Of a stretch of DNA of 10,440 nt, positions 1-5,294 are shown one piece after another. The notes beneath the pieces are model-generated. The model was not told the origin of the DNA. It did no database searches and was given only the letters and a program-made list of their open reading frames with translations. Both the position numbers and the translations under genes were made by a program. Origin of the DNA: an uncultured Bacteroidota bacterium (GTDB lineage: Bacteria > Bacteroidota > Bacteroidia > 2-12-FULL-35-15). Every line of letters begins with the position of its first letter. Position 1 is the first letter of the stretch. The stretch is from contig CAIRRW010000211.1 of assembly GCA_903881065.1 (NCBI GenBank), positions 1 to 10,440 of the forward strand, read 5' to 3'.

Positions 1-45
1 CATCTTAACTACTATTTTTTCTATTATCAATGTATAATTTATTGT

Positions 46-783
46 TTAAGCAAACATCAGTTTTATACTGGCGATGATGAGACCTATTGCGAGCAGATAC
101 CTTAATGTAGGCACATTAAACTTTCGGCTGCCGAAGTACGAACCCAACAGACCTCCGCAGATGGTTGCCATTACAGCATATTGGAGGTTTTCGGTGAGAT
201 GGATGCCACCTTTTTGAAGTTGCCCATACAAGCCGGAAAGTGAGTTGACGAATATAAAAAGTGCTGATACAGCGGCTGTTTCCTTGAGTGTAGACCAGCG
301 CATCAATAACATTAACGGACTTAATATGATGCCTCCTCCTATGCCTATCATCCCCGATACCAGCCCTATTAAACTACCCGAAAGCAAGCCCGACCACGTG
401 GGTATTTCTCTTTTCTGTTCGCCGTTTTGTTTGAACTGATATACCAACCGAAGTATGGCGATGAACAAACAAACAGCCAATACTTTTTTATAAACAGCAT
501 CGGGCAACGTCATGGTGCCGCCGATAAAGGCAAACGGAATACTTGCTATTGCAAACGGCAGAAACAGTCTCCAACGAAAATATCCTGCTTTATAAAACCC
601 GATAAACGACATTAAGGAAACTGCCAGATTCATTACCAAAGCCGATGATTTCATCATTACCGGTGCAATGCCAACGATTGCCATTACGGCGAGATAACCA
701 CTTGCTCCGCCATGCCCTACTGATGAATAAAGGAATGCGATGATAGCAAGGATGAAAAGTAAAAGGATGAAGTTGATGTCCAT
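46..783 (-). CDS. TauE/SafE family membrane transporter (anion/sulfite exporter family)
   Basis: This 245-residue protein is almost entirely hydrophobic, with about eight predicted membrane segments in two related halves (roughly residues 3-117 and 131-244). Each half carries a glycine-rich motif typical of the TauE/SafE (former DUF81) family: GHGGASG at 23-29 and GIGGG at 147-151. A short charged cytosolic loop (about 118-129, QNGEQKREI) separates the halves. Family members export or import small anions such as sulfite, sulfoacetate or related organosulfur compounds across the inner membrane. The substrate cannot be told from sequence, and no sulfur-metabolism gene is visible nearby. The length is normal for the family. 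The start is the ATG preceding MDINF; no clear Shine-Dalgarno site lies upstream, as is usual in Bacteroidota. Only 45 bases lie downstream in the window, and I see no terminator there. Confidence 0.88.
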   Translation of the reverse strand: MDINFILLLFILAIIAFLYSSVGHGGASGYLAVMAIVGIAPVMMKSSALVMNLAVSLMSFIGFYKAGYFRWRLFLPFAIASIPFAFIGGTMTLPDAVYKKVLAVCLFIAILRLVYQFKQNGEQKREIPTWSGLLSGSLIGLVSGMIGIGGGIILSPLMLLMRWSTLKETAAVSALFIFVNSLSGLYGQLQKGGIHLTENLQYAVMATICGGLLGSYFGSRKFNVPTLRYLLAIGLIIASIKLMFA

Positions 784-837
784 GGGAGGGTGATTTAATT
801 ATTCAAAATACAATTGAACACTATCACTTTTAAGTTG

Positions 838-870
838 AAACCTTCAAGGTTTTAAAAATCTTGAAGGTTT
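838..870. repeat. 11-bp inverted repeat, hairpin-forming intergenic element
   Basis: AAACCTTCAAG (838-848) and CTTGAAGGTTT (860-870) are exact inverted copies around an AT-rich 11-nt centre whose own ends can pair further. AACCTTCAAGG/CCTTGAAGGTT-type hairpins are familiar as dispersed intergenic elements in Bacteroidota genomes; that is recollection, not a search. It lies upstream of the transporter gene and no long T-tract follows on either strand, so terminator function is doubtful. Confidence 0.6.
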
Positions 871-910
871 GACTTTCCCAAAAACGATTACTACCCAATT
901 TTTCATTTTG

Positions 911-942
911 ATAATTCACTCTTATATATAAGAGTGAATTAT
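911..942. repeat. 32-bp perfect palindrome
   Basis: All 16 base pairs match around a centre between 926 and 927. The left half (911-926) is ATAATTCACTCTTATA and the right half is its exact reverse complement. It could extrude as a cruciform, form a hairpin of about 14 bp in RNA, or bind a dimeric regulator. No T-tract follows on either strand (plus: TTCAAAAG; minus: CAAAATGAAAA), so it is not a standard terminator. It lies about 130 bp upstream of the transporter start codon and about 135 bp before the 21-bp array. Confidence 0.75.
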
Positions 943-1077
943 TTCAAAAGTAAACAATTTCCCTCTTCTTCTCCTCCAAAAGTCAAATTTGGCTCACCTC
1001 CCGTTTTAGCCAAAAAGGGCTGTAATTCAATATCAATATGCGATACAGCTGTTTTTAAGGGGAAATAAGAGCCCAAA

Positions 1078-1287
1078 AACTCGGTTGAGTTTTTGAATAA
1101 CTCGGTTGAGTTTTTGAATAACTCGGTTGAGTTTTGCAATAAGTCGGAGGAGTTTTTCGAAAACTGGCAGGAGTTTTCCGAAAACTCGGGGCAGTTTTTC
1201 AATAACTCGGTGGAGTTTTCAAAAAACTGGCAGGAGTTTCTGAATAAGTCGGTGGAGTTATTCAAAAACTCCTCCGACTTATTTGAT
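1078..1287. repeat. Array of ten 21-bp units, the last one inverted
   Basis: Ten contiguous 21-bp units begin at 1078, 1099, 1120, 1141, 1162, 1183, 1204, 1225, 1246 and 1267, with no drift in period. Units 1 and 2 are identical and the rest have diverged. The core is a dyad, AACTC-N4-GAGTT, exact in units 1, 2, 3 and 7. Units 5 and 8 share AACTGGCAGGAGTT; units 4 and 9 begin AAGTC. A T-tract of 3-5 bases follows each core in most units. Unit 10 is inverted: 1264-1283 is an exact 20-base reverse complement of 1138-1157, and it can pair with adjacent unit 9 (1243-1259 against 1267-1283, one mismatch). Because 21 is a multiple of three and the unit lacks stops, both strands read as heptads (plus N-S-V-E-F-L-N; minus K-N-S-T-E-L-F). 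Neither frame has an ATG, so I annotate a DNA repeat rather than a gene. A repetitive coiled-coil-like peptide remains an alternative. Confidence 0.85.
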
Positions 1288-1316
1288 AATTGAAAGTCCT
1301 TTATTTTCAACTAAAT

Positions 1317-1324
1317 TATATTTG
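1317..1324 (+). promoter_or_regulatory. Candidate -7 box for the 206-residue orphan gene
   Basis: TATATTTG matches the Bacteroidota -7 consensus TAnnTTTG and lies 76 bases before the ATG at 1400, directly after the repeat array. No TTG or TTTG is found at the expected 19-21 base spacing upstream, so this is a partial match only. The leader ends in an A-rich stretch in place of a Shine-Dalgarno site. Confidence 0.35.
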
Positions 1325-1399
1325 GTTGGATTTAAAATAGATTTAACCAACTAATAGAACTAATCTTGTAGTCTAATAAATAATTAAAACAAAATAAAA

Positions 1400-2020
1400 A
1401 TGAATCAACAAAACATTTTAACTGATGCAACGGGGTTTACAAAGCCTGAATTGCAGACAAATTCGCTAAATTTGATTACAGGTTGTAATCCTGGCAATCC
1501 GAATTTTACTTTCTCGGGTACCTCCTATCCGCTGTTTCAATCGCGGCACGATGAATGGGTAAAAGTAAACAGTGCTGCCGAGGTAAGTGGCGACCATGTG
1601 CAAGTGCAGCAGGCACTTGATTTGCAGATTTTGCTTGAATCATCTTACAAAGACATTGCAGGTCAGGTAAATGTGCAGGCAAACCATAACTTAGCAATGT
1701 TGAAAAGTTCGGGCGGTGTTTTAACTTCTGATGGCGGTTCGCTTGGCGTACTGAAACAGGCTGTTATTACAGGTGTTACTTCTACTATTGCAGGAGAAAT
1801 TGTTATAGGTCTTATTGCTTATGAAGCATCTACAGGCACTATTATCACTTGGAGAGATTTGACTGCAAACACGCCATTGGAACATGAGTTTTTTGCTCAG
1901 AAAAAGAATATTCTTCTTGATGGTTTGATTTCTACGCATCAATACGAAATTACTGCTGCTCACAAAGGCGTGGTTCGTAAAGTGGTTCCTTCAAATCCAG
2001 TAAAAATTACGGTTCAATAA
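1400..2020 (+). CDS. Hypothetical protein with a helical N-terminal region and a fibronectin-III-like C-terminal domain
   Basis: The 206-residue product has no signal peptide or membrane segment. After a Gly/Asn/Thr-rich lead-in (1-45), a probable helical region runs from about 53 to 105 and ends in AGQVNVQANHNLAMLKSSG. The C-terminal part (about 118-206) has alternating strands and ends TYEI-like (QYEITAAHKG...VPSNPVKITVQ), resembling the last strands of a fibronectin type III fold. This helical-plus-FN3 layout resembles a group of small uncharacterised proteins in Bacteroidota and other bacteria, in which a quiet helical domain leads to a GF/GG motif and then FN3. That assignment rests on pattern memory only. 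The ATG start follows an A-rich leader. It stands alone between the repeat array and the tRNA, and no terminator is seen behind it. No function can be named. Confidence 0.7.
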   Translation: MNQQNILTDATGFTKPELQTNSLNLITGCNPGNPNFTFSGTSYPLFQSRHDEWVKVNSAAEVSGDHVQVQQALDLQILLESSYKDIAGQVNVQANHNLAMLKSSGGVLTSDGGSLGVLKQAVITGVTSTIAGEIVIGLIAYEASTGTIITWRDLTANTPLEHEFFAQKKNILLDGLISTHQYEITAAHKGVVRKVVPSNPVKITVQ

Positions 2021-2108
2021 ATAACTGTGTAAATCGATTGTTGGCTGTTTCTACTGATTACCAAATCAACATTTTAGAAGAAATAATCGTAATTAAATGC
2101 AAATAGTG

Positions 2109-2139
2109 TTTGTTAATTGAATGTAAATATATAATTTCG
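2109..2139 (+). promoter_or_regulatory. Bacteroidota-type promoter of the tRNA gene
   Basis: TTTG (2109-2112) and TAATTTCG (2132-2139, one mismatch to TAnnTTTG, followed by CA) are separated by 19 bases, the canonical spacing for the -33/-7 promoter of this phylum. Transcription would start around 2145, leaving a leader of roughly 25 nt before the tRNA. Confidence 0.6.
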
Positions 2140-2169
2140 CAGTCCAAAAATTGCAGTAAAATGCAATTA

Positions 2170-2243
2170 GGGCCTATAGCTCATTCGGTTAGAGCACCTG
2201 ACTCATAATCAGGTGGTGCTTGGTTCGATTCCAAGTGGGCCCA
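2170..2243 (+). tRNA. tRNA with CAT anticodon, probably tRNA-Ile2 (lysidine-modified); tRNA-Met is the alternative
   Basis: The full cloverleaf is present. The acceptor stem pairs GGGCCTA (2170-2176) with TGGGCCC (2236-2242). The D arm runs GCTC (2179-2182) to GAGC (2192-2195). The anticodon stem CCTGA/TCAGG encloses loop CTCATAA with anticodon CAT at 2204-2206. The T arm CTTGG (2219-2223)/CCAAG (2231-2235) encloses TTCGATT. The discriminator is A2243 and CCA is not encoded. The acceptor stem carries C4-G69 and C5-G68, which are known recognition determinants for the lysidine synthetase TilS in E. coli tRNA-Ile2. The elongator tRNA-Met of E. coli lacks these pairs. Ile2, reading AUA after lysidine modification of C34, is therefore favoured. 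The T-arm rules out an unusual initiator form, and the first pair G1-C72 is matched, unlike bacterial initiators. Confidence 0.95.
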
Positions 2244-2250
2244 CAAGCAA

Positions 2251-2290
2251 AACCTCTGTAACACATACGTTACAGAGGTTTTTGATTTTT
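2251..2290 (+). terminator. Rho-independent terminator of the tRNA
   Basis: A perfect 12-bp stem (AACCTCTGTAAC at 2251-2262 with GTTACAGAGGTT at 2269-2280) closes a 6-nt loop and runs into TTTGATTTTT. It begins 8 bases after the tRNA discriminator base. Confidence 0.9.
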
Positions 2291-2314
2291 ATTACAGTAA
2301 GTAATTCTGATAGT

Positions 2315-2494
2315 CTTCTTTCATAATTCAATGGGAGATTCTTCGCTTCGCTCTGAATGACAACCATTTGATGTTACAAAGAGGGAGGAGAGAAAAATGG
2401 CAAAGCCATTTTTCTCTCCTCCCTCCCAAAAGCAAACACAAACTGTCATTCAGAGCGAAGAGAAGAATCTAAATCAAGCGAATTATGAAAGAAG
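2315..2494. repeat. 180-bp nested palindrome, REP/MITE-like element
   Basis: Three concentric inverted repeats share one centre. The outer arms 2315-2329 and 2480-2494 match over 15 bp. The middle arms 2336-2362 and 2444-2470 match at 26 of 27 positions. The inner arms 2381-2401 and 2405-2425 match over 21 bp with a 3-nt AAA loop. The middle arm contains the string GCTCTGAATGAC and its complement GTCATTCAGAGCGAAG. GTCATTCTGAGCGAAG-type strings are familiar as dispersed repeats in Bacteroidota and some other phyla (recollection, not searched). No coding potential is seen. The right outer arm ends at 2494, one base before the stop codon of the PAP2-like gene (2495-2497). It probably also ends that transcript, since no other terminator is visible there. 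Confidence 0.85.
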
Positions 2495-3154
2495 TCAGGA
2501 GAACTTCCGCGCAAATACAATCCTATAACTTATCCACGCGAACACAGGCGCCATAAGCACATCCACCGTATAATGCACATGTTGCATCAATATAAAAACA
2601 GCTACAAGCATTGTTGCCAGCAGGAAGCAGTATTTTAATTTCCTATACGGAATAACAAGGAAGAGGAGAAACATAGTGGATACATGCCCCGAAAAAAATA
2701 AATCCTTAGTAATAGGAGTACCGGCATATATTATAAGTCCGATAATAGGGTCTTGCAGCGGCAATATCGCTTTTTCGGCTTCCAGCGGAACAAAATACAT
2801 ACATAAAATCCGCATTAACATTAATAAACAATATGCCTGCAATGTTTTTAGCAATACCTGCGGATTGCTTACTAGGTTTATTATCGCAAGCAGCAGCACT
2901 GAATATATAAGCAGGAAAATAAATAACGACATATCCCTTACTTGCAGCATATTCAATACAAAATCATTGATGGAATACCCTTGTTTTGCCTGCACATACC
3001 TGAAAAAATGAGGTATCGCAGCTGCAATAATTAAAAGAATAATAATCGTAATAACCGATTGCCATTTGAAGGAAACGTCACTCCACGCTGCTTTCCAATC
3101 CTTCCGGAAATTAATAAACGATGCAGGAAAAAATAGGGAAACAATACTTTTCAT
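2495..3154 (-). CDS. PAP2/sphingomyelin-synthase-like membrane enzyme, last gene of the sphingolipid operon
   Basis: The 219-residue integral membrane protein has about six hydrophobic segments (around 32-50, 75-95, 104-122, 133-146, 154-170, 174-213). It carries the two active-site motifs of the PAP2_C/sphingomyelin synthase family: KDLFFSGHVSTMF with S155-G156-H157, and HVHYTVD with H194 and D198. Together these give the His-His-Asp arrangement used to transfer or hydrolyse phospho-headgroups at the outer face of a membrane. The preceding R115...PLQDP (132-136) also fits this subgroup. It starts 21 bases after the upstream reductase gene and is co-oriented with serine palmitoyltransferase. 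It is therefore likely to act on ceramide or a ceramide phosphate, for example as a ceramide phospho-headgroup transferase or as a lipid phosphatase. Sequence alone cannot decide between these. A plain phosphatidate phosphatase is also possible. Confidence 0.82.
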   Translation of the reverse strand: MKSIVSLFFPASFINFRKDWKAAWSDVSFKWQSVITIIILLIIAAAIPHFFRYVQAKQGYSINDFVLNMLQVRDMSLFIFLLIYSVLLLAIINLVSNPQVLLKTLQAYCLLMLMRILCMYFVPLEAEKAILPLQDPIIGLIIYAGTPITKDLFFSGHVSTMFLLFLVIPYRKLKYCFLLATMLVAVFILMQHVHYTVDVLMAPVFAWISYRIVFARKFS

Positions 3155-3175
3155 TGATTTAGCAGCAACAATTTA

Positions 3176-4168
3176 TCAGAGCCATTTAGCTTTTTTATAT
3201 CCTTCAATCGTCTCACGAATGCCTTTGTTTAAATCATATTCGGGGGCATACTTCAAGTCGTCAATGGTAGTCTGCATATCACATTTCCAGTTCACCGCAG
3301 CCAGTTCGTTTATCTTTTCGATATTCAAAACCGATTGTTTGCCGGTAATGTATTTGGTGCTTTCAGCGATAGTAGCAATCATTCTTACAAAAAATACAGG
3401 CAATTTTATACGGATTGTTTTTTTATTGAGTTCTCGTTTGATAGCGTCACCAAACATTGCCGAATCATAACAGTTTCCATCCGAAACAAAATACCCTTTA
3501 TGTGTAATATCAGATTCGGCAGCCAGTAGAATCGCCTTCACCAAATCCTTTACATATACAAAAGTAAGGTGTTGTTTTTTGAATCCTACAAACAGTTCCA
3601 CATGTTTATTTATCATCTTGAACATCGTCAGCAAATCCTTCTCGCGAGGACCATACACCGCAGTAGGACGGATGATTATGAAAGGAAATTGAGGAAGAGA
3701 AAATAAATACCGTTCCGATTCAAGCTTGCTTTTCCCATACGCAGTAACGGGTTGCGGCGTATCCGTTGATTTTACCGTGTTAAGTATCGTTGCATCTCCT
3801 GGCCCATAAGCAGCAAGGCTACTGATGTACACAAACTTGGCAGGAACTTTATTTACGCTGATTAATGCCTCAATAAAATTGCGTGTATAATTAAAATTAC
3901 CAATCAGATAATCTTCCTTTTTATATGCTTTGGTAGTGCCTGCATTGTGTATGATATAATCAAACGCAGAGTATTTTGATAAGGTATTTTTGAGAGAATC
4001 TATATCAGAGAAATCGAGTTCAATAAATTTTATTCGTGAATCGGTAAGGTATTCTTTACTGCTCGTGCTGCGGATTCCAGCATATACTTCCTGATTTCTG
4101 TTGAGCGCTTCCTCCACCAGAAAGCTGCCGATAAACCCACTTGCACCGGTAATTAAAACCTTTTTCAT
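3176..4168 (-). CDS. cerR: NAD-dependent epimerase-like reductase, probable CerR (ceramide/ketosphinganine reductase)
   Basis: The 330-residue protein is an extended short-chain dehydrogenase. A Rossmann fingerprint GASGFIG lies at 8-14, an acidic D52 (LDFSD) follows the third strand, HNAG is at 74-77, catalytic Ser is at S116/S117 (YISSLAAYG), and YGKSK gives Y144 and K148. RPTAVYGPRE (167-176) is typical of NAD-dependent epimerase/dehydratase relatives. Bacterial CerR proteins, known from Caulobacter and Bacteroides, belong to this family and reduce the 3-keto group of the sphingolipid backbone, apparently after N-acylation. The assignment to CerR rests on position: it is one base downstream of the acyltransferase gene and in the same operon as serine palmitoyltransferase. 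By sequence alone it could be a sugar-nucleotide epimerase or another dihydroflavonol-reductase-type enzyme. It is complete, with ATG start and TGA stop. Confidence 0.78.
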   Translation of the reverse strand: MKKVLITGASGFIGSFLVEEALNRNQEVYAGIRSTSSKEYLTDSRIKFIELDFSDIDSLKNTLSKYSAFDYIIHNAGTTKAYKKEDYLIGNFNYTRNFIEALISVNKVPAKFVYISSLAAYGPGDATILNTVKSTDTPQPVTAYGKSKLESERYLFSLPQFPFIIIRPTAVYGPREKDLLTMFKMINKHVELFVGFKKQHLTFVYVKDLVKAILLAAESDITHKGYFVSDGNCYDSAMFGDAIKRELNKKTIRIKLPVFFVRMIATIAESTKYITGKQSVLNIEKINELAAVNWKCDMQTTIDDLKYAPEYDLNKGIRETIEGYKKAKWL

Positions 4169-4169
4169 T

Positions 4170-5291
4170 TTACAAAGCTAACTCATACATACGGTATTTT
4201 TTGTACGGGTCAGCATTAATATTTATCATTGCTTTGTTCATCATTTCATTTGATTCGAGTATCCATGAAGCTTCGGCAGAAGTAATATTTTTCTTTTTGG
4301 CAGTAATAATATTTCTCGCATAAAAGCAGGATTCTATTCCCATTTTACGATATCCTTCGATAACGCCAAGTGTAATTACACGCACTTTATTTATTTTACT
4401 CTTGTTGAATAATAACTTAAAAATGCCTGTTGGCAGCAGTCTTCCCTTCTTTATTGTTATAAATATCTGATTCATGTCCGGTATCGAAAGCGAGAAACCT
4501 ATTGCTTTTCCGTTATGTTCGGCCAGGTAACAGAAATCCGCATCGAGAATCATTTTCATATCTTTTGCCATCACTTTAAATTCATCATCCGTCATTGGCA
4601 CAAAGCCCCAGTTTTTCTCCCAGGCTGTATTATATATTTCTTTTATCTTTTTCACTTCACTCGGAAAGTCCTTCATATTGGCCTTTCTAATGGTTATGCC
4701 TTTCAATTTTAATCTTTCTTCCAACCTGTTTAGCAGCACTACTGTTCTGTCCGACAATTCATTTGTATTAAGATTATAGGCAATCAAATCCATTTTTTTC
4801 TTGAAGCCATACTTCTCCACAAACTGCGGATAATACTCTTTATTATAGGTCATCATCACCACCGGTGGCGAATCAAACCCATTGATTAACATACCGCAGG
4901 TTTCATTGGTTGAATAATTTGTAGGCCCAATAATAGAAGTAAGCCCTTCGATTTTCATCCATTGCTTGGCAGTATCAAAAAGCTTTTCAGCAACTTTATA
5001 ATCATTTACCACATCAAAAAAACCGAAGAAACCGTCTTTAGAATTAGTGTATTTTATATGATTATTATTTCGGATGGCTGCTATGCGTCCCACTACCTTA
5101 GCGCCATCCATTGCAAGAAACATATCCAGTTTAGAATGTTTAAAAAACGGATGTTTCTTTGAATCCAGTAAATCTCTTTGTGCAATAAAAAGTTCGGGAA
5201 CATAGTTGCTGTCATTCTTATATACCGCATGAGGGAAGTCTATAAAACTATGTAAATCCTTTGCTGTGGTTACTTTTTTTACTGTTATCAT
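4170..5291 (-). CDS. bcerS: GNAT-fold acyltransferase, probable bacterial ceramide synthase
   Basis: The 373-residue soluble protein looks like a GNAT acyltransferase. There is an N-terminal section (about 1-175, with FLAMDGAKVVGRIAAIRN at 58-75 and IGPTNYSTNETCGML at 121-135) and a C-terminal acetyl-CoA-binding-like half (about 199-365). The latter contains YLAEHNGKAIGFSLSIPD (255-272) and VRVITLGVIEGYRKMGIES (303-321), a degenerate form of the acyl-CoA phosphate-binding motif. Bacterial ceramide synthase, first shown in Caulobacter, is a GNAT-family N-acyltransferase unrelated to eukaryotic ceramide synthase and uses acyl-CoA to acylate the sphingoid amine. This gene lies 3 bases after serine palmitoyltransferase and 1 base before the reductase, exactly where such an enzyme is needed. 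The family alone does not prove the substrate; another N-acyltransferase is the alternative. The length is within the range expected for this subgroup. Confidence 0.75.
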   Translation of the reverse strand: MITVKKVTTAKDLHSFIDFPHAVYKNDSNYVPELFIAQRDLLDSKKHPFFKHSKLDMFLAMDGAKVVGRIAAIRNNNHIKYTNSKDGFFGFFDVVNDYKVAEKLFDTAKQWMKIEGLTSIIGPTNYSTNETCGMLINGFDSPPVVMMTYNKEYYPQFVEKYGFKKKMDLIAYNLNTNELSDRTVVLLNRLEERLKLKGITIRKANMKDFPSEVKKIKEIYNTAWEKNWGFVPMTDDEFKVMAKDMKMILDADFCYLAEHNGKAIGFSLSIPDMNQIFITIKKGRLLPTGIFKLLFNKSKINKVRVITLGVIEGYRKMGIESCFYARNIITAKKKNITSAEASWILESNEMMNKAMININADPYKKYRMYELAL

Positions 5292-5294
5292 ATT

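Larger units (their letters stand above)
784..1399. other. Gene-poor intergenic region (about 616 nt) with repeats
   Basis: No convincing gene is seen between the divergently oriented transporter and the plus-strand orphan gene. Open frames exist on both strands over the repeat array (minus 939-1310, plus 1069-1293), but both lack an ATG. The minus frame begins only at TTG (1308-1310) and the plus frame has TTG at 1093. Their openness is explained by a stop-free 21-bp unit. The region holds a hairpin repeat (838-870), a perfect palindrome (911-942) and the array (1078-1287). The stretch 943-1077 contains only a 7-bp inverted repeat TTTGGCT/AGCCAAA (988-994 and 1008-1014) and nothing else I recognise. 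Confidence 0.7.

Noticed and set aside
1..3. CAT at the left edge as the start codon of a further minus-strand gene
   Set aside because: Any such gene lies outside the window, and a three-base signal cannot be supported.
1078..1287. CRISPR array
   Set aside because: Units are contiguous without unique spacers, and no cas gene is in the window.
1069..1293. Plus-strand open frame with NSVEFLN heptads
   Set aside because: There is no ATG and no start context, and the opposite strand is equally open. The heptads follow from the 21-bp dyad unit.
939..1310. 123-residue minus-strand open frame with NSTELF heptads
   Set aside because: It begins only at TTG, and its openness is explained by the stop-free 21-bp unit. 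The part outside the array (about 939-1077) shows no recognisable domain, and the frame overlaps the palindrome. Kept as a repeat array, not a gene.
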